Source of the DNA: Shinisaurus crocodilurus
Lineage: Eukaryota; Chordata; Lepidosauria; Squamata; Shinisauridae
Direction: 5' to 3'
Assembly: GCA_021292165.1 (NCBI GenBank)
Contig: CM037876.1
Location: forward strand, 311,624,492 to 311,688,491
Length of the DNA: 64,000 nt
Part shown: positions 35,007-46,015 of the stretch, piece by piece
How the letters are laid out: each line of letters opens with the position of its first letter
How positions within the stretch are numbered: position 1 is the first letter of the stretch
The notes under the pieces: model-generated
What the model saw: only the letters and a program-made list of their open reading frames with translations
What the model was told of the DNA's origin: nothing
The model's database searches: none
Program-made: the position numbers and the translations under genes

Positions 35007-35706
35007 CAGGGATGTTGAAGAGTCCTTGGTCTCGAGTCATGAGTCGAGTCACGAGTCTTTGGACCCGAGTCTCGAGTCCGAGTCCAAGTCTTTGCTCCAA
35101 AATGGTGACTCACGAGTCCCGAGTCCCAAGTCACTCCCAAAGCTGACTCCACGAGTCCCTATTAAAATCAATGGGTTTCTTCCCCAACAAAATAAGGCTA
35201 CTTCAGATGTGTGGCTTAAATAAATTCTAGGCACAAGTGTGCCCTTTTATCTCAAAACTCTGCCACTGATTTTGACAAGAACAGACCAGGCAGACAAACC
35301 CAAAATAACCAGGCAGGCAGAGGAGGCAGGGAACCCCAAACAGGTGGGCAGGCAGAGGCCTTTGTCTTGGACAATTCAAACTGTGGAACTGGTTAAGAAG
35401 AGACCAGGCAGGCAGAGGAGGCAGGGGAACCCCAAACAGGCAGGCAGAGGCAGCCAAACCCAAAATGTCTGAAAGGTTGCATTAGGAAAATGATTTTAAA
35501 AAATAAACTTGGATTGTTACTGCAACTGGGTCCAGGCAGCACCTGCAGGTGGCATCAAGCAGGGATGTTGACGAGTCCTTGGGCTCGAGTCCCGAGTCGA
35601 GTCTCGAGTCCCATTAAAAATATTGGGACTCGAGTCCGAGTCGAGTCAGAGGGGGGACTCAGTCCGACTCACGAGTCGAGTCCTCGAGTCCGAGTCCCCA
35701 TCCCTG
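35007..35706 (+). mobile_element. hAT family 1, deleted copy (700 bp), TSD ATTGATCC
   Basis: It starts CAGGGATGTTGAAGAG and ends CCCCATCCCTG, with a perfect 8-bp duplication ATTGATCC at 34999-35006 and 35707-35714. It aligns to the two outer parts of the 2.5-kb copy at 9509-12060, with the transposase region missing. It is thus a non-autonomous internal-deletion derivative. It is inserted into the tail of a 5S-derived SINE. Confidence 0.93.
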
Positions 35707-35950
35707 ATTGATCCTATCCTAATTAATGGTGCTAAAGGATTTTAAAATACATTTTTGACCAGGCATTGAACAAGAATAGCAGCAGTATAACAGTATAAGT
35801 GTTACAAAATATAGTCAACTTTCACAGGCCATCGCATTTTGCCAGAGAATGAGTTACGTGTAGCTGAAAATCTGACATTCACGTTCACCGACATTGTCGA
35901 CCTGGTTCAAGAGAATCACGTCTCAGACTTTTCTCTCTTTTCTTTCGCAG

Positions 35951-36102
35951 TCATGGAAAATTTCTGCACGGCGATCAACTATTACTACAAAAACTGGAGA
36001 GCCTGTTCATTCCCAAGAGAGGACGAATCGCAGCTTTGTAGTCCTGTCATTCCGATCTATCACTGTCTGGTCGGTGACTGGCTGAATGATGAGGAAACGA
36101 AA
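35951..36102 (+). CDS. MROH-like exon 4
   Basis: The acceptor is TCTTTCGCAG and the donor is AAA|GTGAGA. It is 152 bp, phase 1 in, phase 0 out. It encodes VMENFCTAINYYYKNWRACS and HCLVGDWLNDEETK. The frame stays open for about 50 codons past the donor, to a TGA at 36253. However, splicing at 36102 gives the family-like join DEETK|VKEASVKAQW, so the read-through was not chosen. Confidence 0.92.
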
Positions 36103-36879
36103 GTGAGAAACGTTCTGGAGAGCTTTCTCTCCAATTCACGATCGCTTTTGAGAATATGTCAGAACTACAGAGTTGTGCCGATGCCGTGGCTTCTGTGGTG
36201 GGTTTTGAAAAAAACGTCAGGATACAGGGGGTGGGAGACAATTAGGGATGTGTGAGAGATTTGGCTCAGTTGATTTTGGTCAGGATGTATCCAGTTTCTG
36301 AGCTTGCAATGTGTCTCGCAGACCAAAAAGATTGTGTTCGACAGCGTGCGTGCATTTGAAAAATGCACATTTAAAATGCACCCTCTTGAAAAATGCGCAG
36401 AGAAACGTGCTTTAATCCATGAGAGGAGAATGCCTACATTTCAAAGATGCGCGCAACTGATGCATGCATGTACGACATATGCGTGAAAATACAGGTGAAT
36501 TTTCACGCGGAAAGGAAAAACAAAGCTCACGGTCTGATGTGGATACGAGACAGAACAAGCTTCGCGGTGGCATTTGGGGAAGAACTCCAGTGAGTTCACA
36601 TTTTGCTTGCATATGTGCAGCCCTCAGGGGAGTCTTCTCCGGTACTGCCGCCACTTTATGCAACAACGCAGCCATTTATTTCCTGTGAAGCGGCTCTCCA
36701 GGCTGCGGCTGAGGCAGGCACGGTGGCACTGGCCTGCGTTGGCGTGACGTGGCAGACATGGCACCAGACTCGGCCCACCCGTTGGACGGGCTGGAGCTGC
36801 CTCATCATGTCAGGTCATCAGGGATGGAACTGAAGGCTGCACATGGGGAGCTCCAAGACAACCCTGATTTAGGTGACTA

Positions 36880-37130
36880 CAGTCATGCCTTGGATTGAGA
36901 GCATAATTCGTTCCGGAAACGTGCTTGCAATCCAAAACACTCTTATATCAAAACGAAATCCCCTCCAAAAAATTTGTACAGAGATTTTTAATTTAAGTCG
37001 TACTACAGTACTTGTATTGCAAGACGTCGCTTGCATAGCAAGTAAAAAAAAATTTAAATAAATATTTAAAAATTTGCTTGTCTTGCAAAACGCTCTCAAA
37101 CCAAGTTACCTGCAATCCAAGGTATTACTG
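36880..37130. mobile_element. Tc1/pogo-like MITE, copy 3 (251 bp)
   Basis: The ends and TA duplication are the same as in copy 2, and it closely matches that copy throughout. It lies in the intron 36103-38085. Confidence 0.9.
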
Positions 37131-37387
37131 TATTTGTGCTGCATGGAACATTCTCCAATGAACATTTTCAAAATGAAATTATGGGCATTGTGTGTGTGTG
37201 GGAGTGTTCCTCAACCCCCACCCTCTTGTTTACTTTTTTCATTCCTGTCCATTAGCATTTGTAGCCCGCTCTGCAGGTGCTCTGACACCACTTTTCCCCC
37301 CTTAACTGACTCTTCTTGGATCTGGGACTGTGATCCCATGGCTGTTGGGCAATGTCACAAAGTCAATTCGGAGTGAGGGCAGGGATC

Positions 37388-37432
<45 letters not shown>
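37388..37432 (+). repeat. (ATT)n microsatellite
   Basis: About 15 units lie beside an L2-like tail. Confidence 0.96.
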
Positions 37433-37433
<1 letters not shown>

Positions 37434-37435
<2 letters not shown>

Positions 37436-37640
37436 ATTTCATTTCTATACTGCCCAATAGCTGAAGTTCCCTTTTGGTGGTTCACAAAAATTCACATCAC
37501 AGTGCAAGAGAATAAAAACATCATATACAATCTCTAAGATGCAAATTTTAAAATACTGTAAGCAGCTGAGACATTTACAATAAGATACTGGATCTGATCA
37601 ACTGGCCTAAATGCCCCGTCGCATGCCATCAAATACCATC
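37434..37640 (-). repeat. L2-like tail (minus)
   Basis: It reads ATTTCTATACTGCCCAATAG, then CTGAAGTTCCC and a poorly conserved body. It follows an (ATT)n run, as at 28101-28160. Confidence 0.65.
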
Positions 37641-38085
37641 AGATGCCCGGGAGTAGAAGATAGTTGTAACCTAGCACCAAAAAAGATGACTGAAAAGTAT
37701 CGCCCTCGCTCTGAATAGACATTTGGGAGGGAGCTGCGCTCTGGACATTTCTGTCCCTTTCGGCAACCCTGACACACACCCCTCCAAAGGAGGGTTCCAT
37801 TTCACGTTCACGGATACACACCACACATTTTGGATCCGGGTCCATTCTTAGGATGAGCACAACTTTTCCAGGCATCTACATAGTGGTAAGATAATAGACA
37901 GGTTGGCTTGATCTTAGGACCACACTCTGTTTTCTCTCAGAAGCGTAACAACAGGCCTCATCCTGCCAGAACTCAAGAGGGTTTTCTTATCACGATTCTG
38001 TCTTGTTAGGACACAGCCATTGCGCAGCACTGAATGTGGCCTTGAGCAATGAGGGAAATCCTTCCGTTTTTGTCTCCTCCCACAG

Positions 38086-38226
38086 GTGAAGGAGGCCTCG
38101 GTGAAAGCTCAGTGGCCCATGCTGGGGGTTCTCGTTCGCCGCAGGGAGCAGCAAGAGGAAATAATCAGGGCCATTCCCACAGTCCTCATGGAGAGCAGGA
38201 TTCTCGACTCTTACTTCGTAGCCAAG
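38086..38226 (+). CDS. MROH-like exon 5
   Basis: The acceptor is CCTCCCACAG and the donor is GTAAGG. It is exactly 47 codons in phase 0. It encodes VKEASVKAQWPMLGVLVRRR and ends SRILDSYFVAK. It aligns with the family's 'K.AVAEALGPMLGLL' helix and the following 'ALY...F.V.K' helix. Confidence 0.93.
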
Positions 38227-38699
38227 GTAAGGGACTCTCACTGGGGGGGGGTTATAACACAGGGGGGTCGAGCCTCTTTCAGCCTGAGGGCCAAATTCCA
38301 TTCCGGAGAAACTCACAGGGGGCTGCGTTCCCATGGCGGGCAGGGCCTGAGTTGCAGCTCAGCGGTCACTCACACACTCCACCCGGGGCGCATCTCCACA
38401 AGAGTTGCCCTGCTTTATAAAGACAAGGAGCTCCCTCTGGAAAGAAACTGGTACTTCCCCCGGTCTGCGTTTCCCTGCATGAAAGGTCGCAGGAGAGGCA
38501 CAGAACCGAACTATATGCATTACATGCAAATGCATGTAACCGAAACCTTCCGTCCTTTTTTGTTGTTGCTGCTTTTGTTTAAAAAAGAAAGAACCCACTT
38601 TGGAGGGGATGATTCCCACCGCAAATATTTACGCCAAATCATCCACCCCAGATGCCCTCCTGTAGGGTTCGGAATATGCACCTCACATTGCCACCTCCT

Positions 38700-39090
38700 G
38701 ATGCTTCTTATCTTAACACCGATTCTGGCCCCCTTGCCCTGGCTGCCTGGATGCTTCCAAGCCTGATTAAAGGCACTGGTTTTAACCTATCAAGCCTTAT
38801 ATGGCTTGGGACCACAATACCTGTCGGAGCGCCTCTCCTGACCTAAATCTACCCGGACTCTACGCTCAACATCTGGGGCCTTCCTCCGGGTGCCACCTCC
38901 AAGGGAGGCTCGGATGGTGGCAACAAGGAAGAGGGTCTTCTCAGTGGTGGCCCCCAATTATGGAGTGATCTCCACATTGAGGCCCGCCTGACACCAACTA
39001 TGTCATCCTTTCAGCACCAGGTTGAGACTGCCCTCTATGCTGAGGCATTTAATTGCATCTAATGGCTTTTAATGGCATCGGCATGGGAGG
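38700..39090 (+). mobile_element. L2-like LINE 3' fragment
   Basis: Broken frames give YQALYGLGPQYLSERL-like text, TRTLRSTSGAFLRVPPPREA and RVFSVVAPNYG, the familiar end of L2/CR1-group ORF2. It is followed by a CTATGCTGAGGCATTTAA tail. It is decayed. Confidence 0.75.
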
Positions 39091-39728
39091 GAGACATATG
39101 CCAGCTGTTATGCCAAGGTGGCTTACATAGTAGAATATGCTATGATATACGGATGCTGGAGAATTAAATTTGTTCTCTATACAGTATTTTTTAAGCAAAA
39201 TGACCTAATTCATACCTCCCCGGACTAATAAGCAGATAGGAACATGGTTATCCTTCAGGTTCTGCACATCTCTGAATTTTGCAATGTATTTCTCAGCTCA
39301 CCAGTTGTATAATATAAATGCACATATTGGAGGAGGCTCCGTACAAAACTGGGCATATTGGGGGAAGATGCGTAGAGAAACGTGTGTATTAGAGGAAGAT
39401 GCGTACAAAATCCATACGTTAGGGGCAGTAGTGTAGAAAAGGGGTAGGGTTAGGGAAAGCAGTGCACTTTCTTGAAAAAATAATAATCACAGAAAAACGC
39501 AGATAATGGGGCAAAATGGAGTTAATGTTGAATAAATATGAAACTGACATGGGCCAGATATAGACTGATTTGTACATCCGTACTATAATAATATTGGAGC
39601 TGCTGATTCTTTCCACTCTGGCACACGACAGAGCTCTGGGATAGCATGTCCTCCTCCCTTTCCCCGGGACTGCACATTTTTTTTACTGGACAAAAGGGCA
39701 GGGAGTGAGGAGTGAGCAGGGGAGGCTG

Positions 39729-39910
39729 GGGCGACTCCTATTTCGGTGGGGCTCCTGATCCATTGCAGGTTTCATTTCGAGCTTCACACGAGCTATCCAT
39801 GGTCCTGAACTCCATCCCCACCACGGAGCACCGTGGCCAGCTCCTACAACAAAGCTCCAAATAAAAGCTGCAATGGATCAGGAGCACCACCGAAATAGGA
39901 GTCGCCAGCC
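39729..39910. mobile_element. Foldback element, GACTCCTATTTCGGTGG type
   Basis: The inverted arms are GACTCCTATTTCGGTGG with GGCTCCTGATCCATTGCAG, returning at 39870-39905. A related copy lies at 45810-46015. The borders are not resolved to the base. Confidence 0.75.
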
Positions 39911-39954
39911 TCCGCCGGGAGCGAGGCACGGAAGCTGGGAGTCTGGTGCGCTGC

Positions 39955-40295
39955 CAGTGGAGACTGGTGGCGCCGATGCCTGTGGGGCTGTGTATCCACT
40001 ACAGCAGGGCTCTCCAACCTTGTGCCCCCCAGATGTTGCTGGCCTACCGCTCCCAGCATGCCCCAGCCAGCATAGCTGGCTGGGGCATGCTGGGAGCTGT
40101 AGGCCAGCAACATCTGGGGACCCAAGGTTGGAGAAGAGCCCTGCACTACAGGTTGTAGCCTGAACTTTGAAGGCGCTGCCCATGGTGCTGAACCTATTTT
40201 GGGGGTCAGCATCATGGATCGCTCCTTTAAAGTTCAGCCTAAACGCCAGAGTGGATACTCCGCCCCACTGACCATGGAGCCACCAGTCTCCACTG
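39955..40295. mobile_element. Foldback element CAGTGGAGACTGGTGG, interrupted
   Basis: The ends CAGTGGAGACTGGTGG and CCACCAGTCTCCACTG are exact inverted repeats. Inside is a second inverted stretch (GTGGGGCTGTGTATCCACT and AGTGGATACTCCGCCCCAC) and a nested MITE at 40005-40143. The flanks TGCGCTGC / TGAGCTGT match at 6 of 8. Confidence 0.82.
40005..40143. mobile_element. Foldback MITE, copy 5, TSD CACTACAG, nested
   Basis: The ends are CAGGGCTCTCC and AGAGCCCTG, with a perfect duplication CACTACAG (39997-40004, 40144-40151). It sits inside another foldback element (39955-40295), so it is the younger of the two. Confidence 0.93.
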
Positions 40296-40613
40296 TGAGC
40301 TGTTGAGTGATGGCTGTTGGATCGCCTCTTGCCTGGATGTTCTGCTGCGTAGTAGCCGTGAGCTCCCAATTCCCTTCCCTCTCGATCTGCAGGTCTTTTT
40401 ACTGGCCAAAGGCAGAGAGGGAGGAGCCGCCGGATGCCGCAGGACCTTGCATTTGCTGCCAGGAGGTGGCCGTCGGTTCTCCTGTTGCCCGGAGGTGCCC
40501 TCAGCACTCTACTGCCTAGTTGTTTATAAGGTTTCCATGCACCCCTGTGAGCAAGCTTTGCATTATGGCTTCTGCGCACATTGCCTAACAAATGTGTTGA
40601 CTCCTCTTTCTAG

Positions 40614-40706
40614 AGGCTTAGCTTTTTCTTGGACGTCTGTGAAGACTGTAAACCCACAATACCAAAGAAGACCTTCCAGGCCCTTTGTGACTTTGTCTTC
40701 CAGCAG
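40614..40706 (+). CDS. MROH-like exon 6
   Basis: The acceptor is CTCTTTCTAG and the donor is GTAAGA. It is 31 codons in phase 0: RLSFFLDVCEDCKPTIPKKT and FQALCDFVFQQ. Joined to the previous exon it gives YFVAK|RLSFFLDV, matching the family's 'V.KSL..ILE' segment. Confidence 0.92.
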
Positions 40707-41657
40707 GTAAGACGACAGGGACCTTCTGATTGCTTTGGCCCCGATGAGCTTCGTAACATCTGGCCCAATTCAAATGAGACGTTGGCTGTGATGCTACTCC
40801 ATGTAATGAGTGGTCTGTGCGGACCCATGCGCTGGTGACCTCCGTTGCTATGCACTCCATGTGAGTGCTATGCACCCTTGGGGTTGGTTCGGAAACTCCA
40901 GCTTGTGCAAAACAAAGCAGTTCGGATGCTTTTGTGGATAATCCTACCGTGAACATCTTACACCACTGCTGAAAGAATTATACTAGCTGCCTCTTCACTA
41001 ATGAGCCAAGCTCAAGGTTTGGCGTTGATGTATCAGTTCTGGGGCCAGGCTACCTGAAAGAGTACCTCCTGCCATACAGACCAGCCCATTCACTGAGGTC
41101 ATCGGTGGAAGCCCTCCTAGTGGTGCTACATTGGCGGAGATACGTCTCATTATTTGCAACTCCAAAGGAGGACCTTCTCTGTGGTGGCCCCCGTATTGTG
41201 GAATTAGGAATGAGTGCACAAGCAATGTTCAAACTTGGTGAGGTTGTCCAAATTCCTCCTTGAAGCTCGGTTTGCCTTGTTCACATTCCCAAACATGATG
41301 AATGCCTTTTTTTCTTCTTCTTCTTTTCAATTGGGAAAAATGCACATTTTCGATTGGGAAAAATGCACATTACTAAAAGTGTGCACCCAAAAATGCACAC
41401 TTTGCCCCATCGGTGAAAGCATGAAAATACTGGTTTTTGGGGCGGGGGAGTGCATGCTTGTGCAAGTGCACGTTTGTGCAAGTGTGCACTTTCAACTGCA
41501 AATGCAAGCTCGGGAAATCGCGAAGATTTCCTGAGAATTGCGCTCTTGCTTGCATTCGTGTTTGGGGTTGCGAACAGGACATGTTTGCATGATTTGCAAA
41601 CAGGAATAAAATTCTCATGCATCCTCTCATACACAGTGGAATGGCCTCCCTTTAGAG

Positions 41658-41793
41658 CAGGGCTCTCCACCCTTGGGTCCCCAGATGTTGCTGGCCTACT
41701 GCTCCCAGCATACCCAGCCAGCATGGCTAATGGCAAGGGATTCTGGGAGCTGTAGTCCAGCAGCATCTGGGGAACCAAGGTTGGAGAGCCCTG
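41658..41793. mobile_element. Foldback MITE, copy 6 (diverged)
   Basis: The ends are CAGGGCTCTCC and GGAGAGCCCTG, with flanks CTTTAGAG / ATCTAGAG (6 of 8). The arms differ at several positions (ACTGCTCCCAGC versus GGGAGCTGTAGT), so it is an older copy. Confidence 0.85.
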
Positions 41794-41924
41794 ATCTAGA
41801 GATTCGACAGGCACCCACACTGCCTGCAGTTAGTTTTACCAGTTAGTAAAACATACGTTTTATGCAGGCATGCCCAGACACCTTGTTTTAGTACTGGCTT
41901 TATTGACATTTGGATATTTGTTGG

Positions 41925-41935
41925 ATGATGATGAC

Positions 41936-41982
<47 letters not shown>
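41925..41982 (+). repeat. (GAT)n microsatellite
   Basis: About 19 GAT units with one GAC interruption, adjoining an L2-like tail. Confidence 0.97.
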
Positions 41983-41984
<2 letters not shown>

Positions 41985-41985
<1 letters not shown>

Positions 41986-42345
41986 ACAGTACTATTTGTA
42001 TACCGCTCCATATCAAGTAGATTCCAGAGCGGTGAACAATAAACAGATAAAAGAAACAAAAACAATACACTGAAGACTAAGTAACATTACATTGGTGGTT
42101 GGACAGCAGAGAAGGCTTTATGGAATGAGGAGGTCTTCAGCAGGCGCCAAAAGCAGCACAATGTCAGAGCCTGCCTGACCTCCAGAGGCAGGGAGTTCCA
42201 CAGAAATGGAGCCACCACACTGAAGGCCCTTCTCCTGGTAGACTCCAGTCGAGCCAAAGGTCCACGAGGAACCACCAGGAGAATGTCCTCCAACGACCTC
42301 AGTGACCGGGCGGGTTGGTAAAGGAGAAGTATGTTTCACTGTTGT
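41985..42345 (-). mobile_element. L2-like LINE 3' fragment (minus)
   Basis: On the minus strand it encodes RRRAFSVVAPFLWNSLPLEV. Its 3' tail is at 41990-42060 (ACCGCTCTGGAATCTACTTG), ending in the ATC trinucleotide run. Confidence 0.8.
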
Positions 42346-42507
42346 TTTATTGTATTGGTTTTATCATGTAAACCGCCTTGTCATCTTTTATGATGAAAGG
42401 CGAGATCCATAAATAATTTGAATCATAAATGAATAAGTGGCTCCCGTGTGATTCGGGCCAATTTTATCCACCCCAGACAGCCCTCAAAACATTTGACTCA
42501 GCTTAGT

Positions 42508-42912
42508 GTTGGGCGATCTGCCCACCACCTGACTCACTGCACGCTCGGTGGGAGCTGCCGCAGCCGCTGCCCCCGCCGACCTGGGCCAAAAGCGAGCGCC
42601 AGCCGAGCTGCTCGCTGGACGTCCGGGTTCCCGCCCGGTGGAGCGCCTGTTATGTAGAAAATTACGTAAGATACATTAAAAGCGGTCGCGATTTGCATAA
42701 CTTTTTTTTACCGCATCTTACTCCATTTTCTATGTAAAAAGCGCTCCGCCGGGAACCCAGAAGTCGCTTCCCTGGCTCGGCTCGGGAGAACGCGAGTCGA
42801 GCTGGGAAAACAGGGTAGGCGGGACAGGGTTCGAGGGGTCGAGCCCGGCGAGTTTGCTGGACTTCCCCCCCCACACACACACACACACGAATAAAATCCT
42901 CACACATCCCTA
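42508..42912. mobile_element. Foldback element of the 25252 type, complete
   Basis: It runs from AGTGTTGGGCGATCTG to CCTCACACATCCCTA. The core is TATGTAGAAAATTACG, AGATACATTAAAAGCGGTCG and inverted copies. It shows what the split copies looked like before insertion. Confidence 0.78.
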
Positions 42913-44038
42913 CGTCAGCCTACGGTTCCCCTGACTGGCAGCCCAAGCGCTCCCTCTGCTGGACACCTCTCAGGCCTCCTTAATTCAGGCCTAAGATTTT
43001 GCAACGAAGCGGGGGAAGTCATCATACAGCGCATGCTAAAATTAAGACCTGAGACTTAATGGAATGATTGCAAGTAACCTTTGACAGGAAGAATAGTGAC
43101 AATTTTAAAAACCAGCCAACCAACCAACCAACCAACCACCTACCTAAATTTCTTGACCTGTTTGAGGTTCTTCCACTTGAGACCACAGAACAACAATTGA
43201 AGCAGTCCCAGACGAATGTGGATATAGGTTCACATACCAGAGTTGGAAACCAGATATCCAAGAGACCCCAACGGAAAGACAGGTCCACGTAGCGCGGGAT
43301 CAACTACGTGCGATCTGGTAGGGTACTGCCAAGTGTCTCGTTTGAGTCAAAAACATTAGCCTGATGTGGCAACCTAAACCCAAGCTCCAATGGAAAGCCC
43401 CTGCCCTAAACCTTGACTGAAGGGGACTCCGAGATCTATGGGTTTCTATGGGGGGGGAGTGGGGACGACTATATGCTAACTTCCCAGCCTCTCCTCAGCC
43501 TGCTCCGACTTGCTTCCCCTTGGTCAAAACGTGTAGCTTGAGCGAGCAGTCCGACACACAGAGGAAAGAATCCCCAAACGGCTAAAAGCACAGAGCCATA
43601 CAGATTCCAAACGAGCCCGATGGACTAGGGAGGCCCCTGCCCGACACGGATGGATGCCCACCCTATCAGCAAAAATCTGGGCCCCGAACAAGCGCCGGAG
43701 AGCGAGAACACGTCCTTGTTTGGCGGTGAGGCAGAGCATTCCTCCTAGATGCCCTGCCGCACGATCTGCCTCAACACCCAGCAGCTGCGTAGGGAACAGA
43801 CTGCGCATGCGCGCCCCAGCACACATGCGCATTATTAGCCCGCAAAAGACGTGGAGCTTCCAGGGAGTCCAGGACCAACACAGAAGACCTAGGCCAGTGC
43901 AGCACTTAAGTGACAAGAACGAGGTCTTCGGTCGGAGACAGACAGGGAAGAGGGCAGGAGGGGGTCAGATAAAATTGCTCTTGGGGAAGGAGGGAAAGCG
44001 GAACCAGCGTGCAGGCAGCCAGCTAATAATCCCTAAGT

Positions 44039-44173
44039 CAGTGTTCTCCGACCTTGGGCCCCCAGATGTTTTGGGCCTACAACTCCCAGCATGCCCCAGC
44101 CAGCTATGCTGGCTGGGGCATGCTGGGAGTTGTAGGCCCAAAACATCTGGGGGCCCAAGGTTGGAGAACACTG
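44039..44173. mobile_element. Foldback MITE, copy 7
   Basis: The palindrome has flanks CCCTAAGT / CCCTAAGG (7 of 8, TA at positions 4-5). It lies 112 bp before MROH-like exon 7. Confidence 0.92.
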
Positions 44174-44285
44174 CCCTAAGGTACTGTGGGAATGAAAACC
44201 TCTTTGGAGGGCCTTGTTCAGGCCCTCGCGTGACCTGAAAAGACGGCTCCTTTGTCCAACAGCTTCTTTTTCCCGCTCCTTCCAG

Positions 44286-44361
44286 TCCTGTTACGTGCAG
44301 CAGCCGCCGCAGCTCTCCAGGGACCATCGCCACTTGCTTATGGATGCTTTCAGCCACTTGG
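44286..44361 (+). CDS. MROH-like exon 7
   Basis: The acceptor is CTCCTTCCAG and the donor is GTAAGG. It is 76 bp, phase 0 in, phase 1 out. It encodes SCYVQQPPQLSRDHRHLLMD and AFSHL. The last base completes Val with the next exon, giving AFSHL-V-CCCPANALDFL, which parallels the family's 'CFTVLACCSPDRLLAFL'. Confidence 0.88.
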
Positions 44362-44650
44362 GTAAGGAGCAGAGGCTTGAAAAGCAGTTCCTACAAGGGT
44401 CATTCCCCTTCCTGGCTTTCTTCCGAAGTGCCAGGTCTCAGGCCAGCCGGCATTCTATTGCCAATGAGCCTGCACAATCCTCATTGATCTGTGTGTGGGG
44501 GGGGGAGTTGGGGGGGTGTCCTCCCCCTCCCCCAGGGTTATCTTTCTAAAGATATTTCTGTATTTCTGCAAATGCTGGACTCCGGAGGAGTACCCCCACG
44601 CCTACAGATAGCTTCCTCGTGTGCATGGGTGGTGCCGTTTTTGTCTACAT

Positions 44651-45262
44651 TAGCGGTCGGCACTCTGAAAATTCAGCTAGATGGCGTAAGATACGTTAAA
44701 AGCAGCCGCGATTTGTTCATTTATTTAATACAATAGCCGAAGCTCTCTGGGTGGTTTACAACAGTTAAAATCATAAAATACAAAATAAAATATAAGATTT
44801 TAAACCACAGATTAAACACAAACAGCAGAGCTAGCAGCAGCAGTTACAATAATGGAATTAAAAACAATTACAAGATTAAAATGATTAAGATGATTAAAAT
44901 GATTAAAATGCCTGGGAGAACAGAAAGGTCTTCACCTGGCGCCGGAAAGAATACAAAGTAGGCGCCAGGCGAACCTCTTTGGGGAGCTCATTCCATAACC
45001 GGGGTGCCACAGCAGAAAAGGCCCTCCTCCTGGTAGCCACCTGCCTGTGCAAATTGCGGCCATTTTTAACGTATCTTACAGCATTTTCCACATAAAAAGC
45101 ACTCTGCTGCCGGGAATCCAGAAGTCACTTCCCTGGCTCGGCTCGGGAGAATGTGAGTCGAGCCTGGGAAACAGGCAGGTGGGACGGAGTTTGGGGGGGT
45201 CGAGCCCAGCGAATTCACTGGACTTCCACCCCTCGAACAAAATCCTCACACATCCCTACTTT
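44651..45262. mobile_element. Foldback element of the 25252 type, split by an L2-like fragment
   Basis: The left arm ends AGATACGTTAAAAGCAGCCG at about 44709. The right arm resumes with CAAATTGCGGCCATTTTTAACG at about 45050 and ends TCCTCACACATCCCTA. Between them is a minus-strand L2-like LINE tail. Confidence 0.78.
44716..45048 (-). mobile_element. L2-like LINE 3' fragment (minus), nested
   Basis: On the minus strand it encodes TRRRAFSAVAPRLWNELPKE and SFRRQVKTFLFSQAF. The tail is TTGTAAACCACCCAGAGAGC. It lies inside the foldback element 44651-45262. Confidence 0.82.
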
Positions 45263-45342
45263 TGGTATATATGATGCCATCGCTGTCAATGCTGATGGAG
45301 AGAGGCTGGAGCTCGCTGAAGGCGCCGCTTCTTTCCCCGCAG

Positions 45343-45459
45343 TCTGCTGCTGCCCCGCGAATGCGCTGGACTTCTTGCAAAGCCAGATGAAGGACGACGC
45401 CGAACACGTCCGCGTGGGATTCTTGAGCAATCTCAGGATGATCGTTGGTAGTGATGAGA
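45343..45459 (+). CDS. MROH-like exon 8
   Basis: The acceptor is CTTTCCCCGCAG and the donor is GTAAGT. It is 117 bp, phase 1 in and out. It encodes CCCPANALDFLQSQMKDDAE and HVRVGFLSNLRMIVGSDE, aligning with 'RTRVGTL.V.RH.I' in MROH1. It lies 80 bp downstream of a foldback MITE that was itself split by an L2-like insertion. Confidence 0.92.
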
Positions 45460-45539
45460 GTAAGTAGCAAAGGCCACAATCCAAATAACCCCCCTGAGGT
45501 GCGTACGAGAGTAGTAACGCTTAGCATCTATACAACATC

Positions 45540-45790
45540 CATTCATTCGTTCATCACATTTCGATATCACCCAATAGCCAAAGCTCTCTCTGGGAAGATC
45601 GCAGCATGATAAAACGTAATATAGAACCTTTACTATTCAGAAATTTTAAACAGATTAAAGACAAGTTAAAAAGAATTGACAATAAAACTACCAGGGCCTG
45701 ATTTTTTTTTTTTTTAAAGCACCTAAAGCACCCCATCATATGCTGTCAAGTGCCTGGGAGAAGAGGAAAGTCTTAACCTGATGCTGAAAA
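45540..45790 (-). repeat. L2-like tail (minus)
   Basis: It resembles the tail of the 44716-45048 copy (CACCCAATAGCCAAAGCTCT, CAAGTGCCTGGGAGAAGAGG). Confidence 0.65.
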
Positions 45791-45809
45791 GATGACCTCC
45801 CAAGGGAGC

Positions 45810-46015
45810 AGGAGACGCTGGTGACTCCTATGTCAGTGGGGCTCCTTATCCATTGCAGTTTTTATTCTGAGCTTTATAGGAGCTATCCATGGTACTCCAC
45901 AGTGGTGAACCTATTTTAGGGATGGGAATTCAGCACCATGGATAGCTCCTATAAAGCTCCAACTGAAACCTGCAATGGATAAGGAGCCCCACTGACAGAG
46001 GCATCATCAGCCTCC
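45810..46015. mobile_element. Foldback element, second copy of the 39729 type
   Basis: The arms GACTCCTATGTCAGTGG and GGGCTCCTTATCCATTGCAG return inverted at 45970-46005. The centre holds GAGCTATCCATGGT and its complement ACCATGGATAGCTC, giving a second hairpin. Confidence 0.75.

Noticed and set aside
35839..36255. A longer form of MROH-like exon 4 reading through the donor
   Set aside because: The residues after DEETK do not fit the family, while splicing to 38086 does.
38086..38766. A 226-codon frame starting at MROH-like exon 5
   Set aside because: Only the first 47 codons are family-like; after the GTAAGG donor the sequence is a MITE end and an L2-like fragment.
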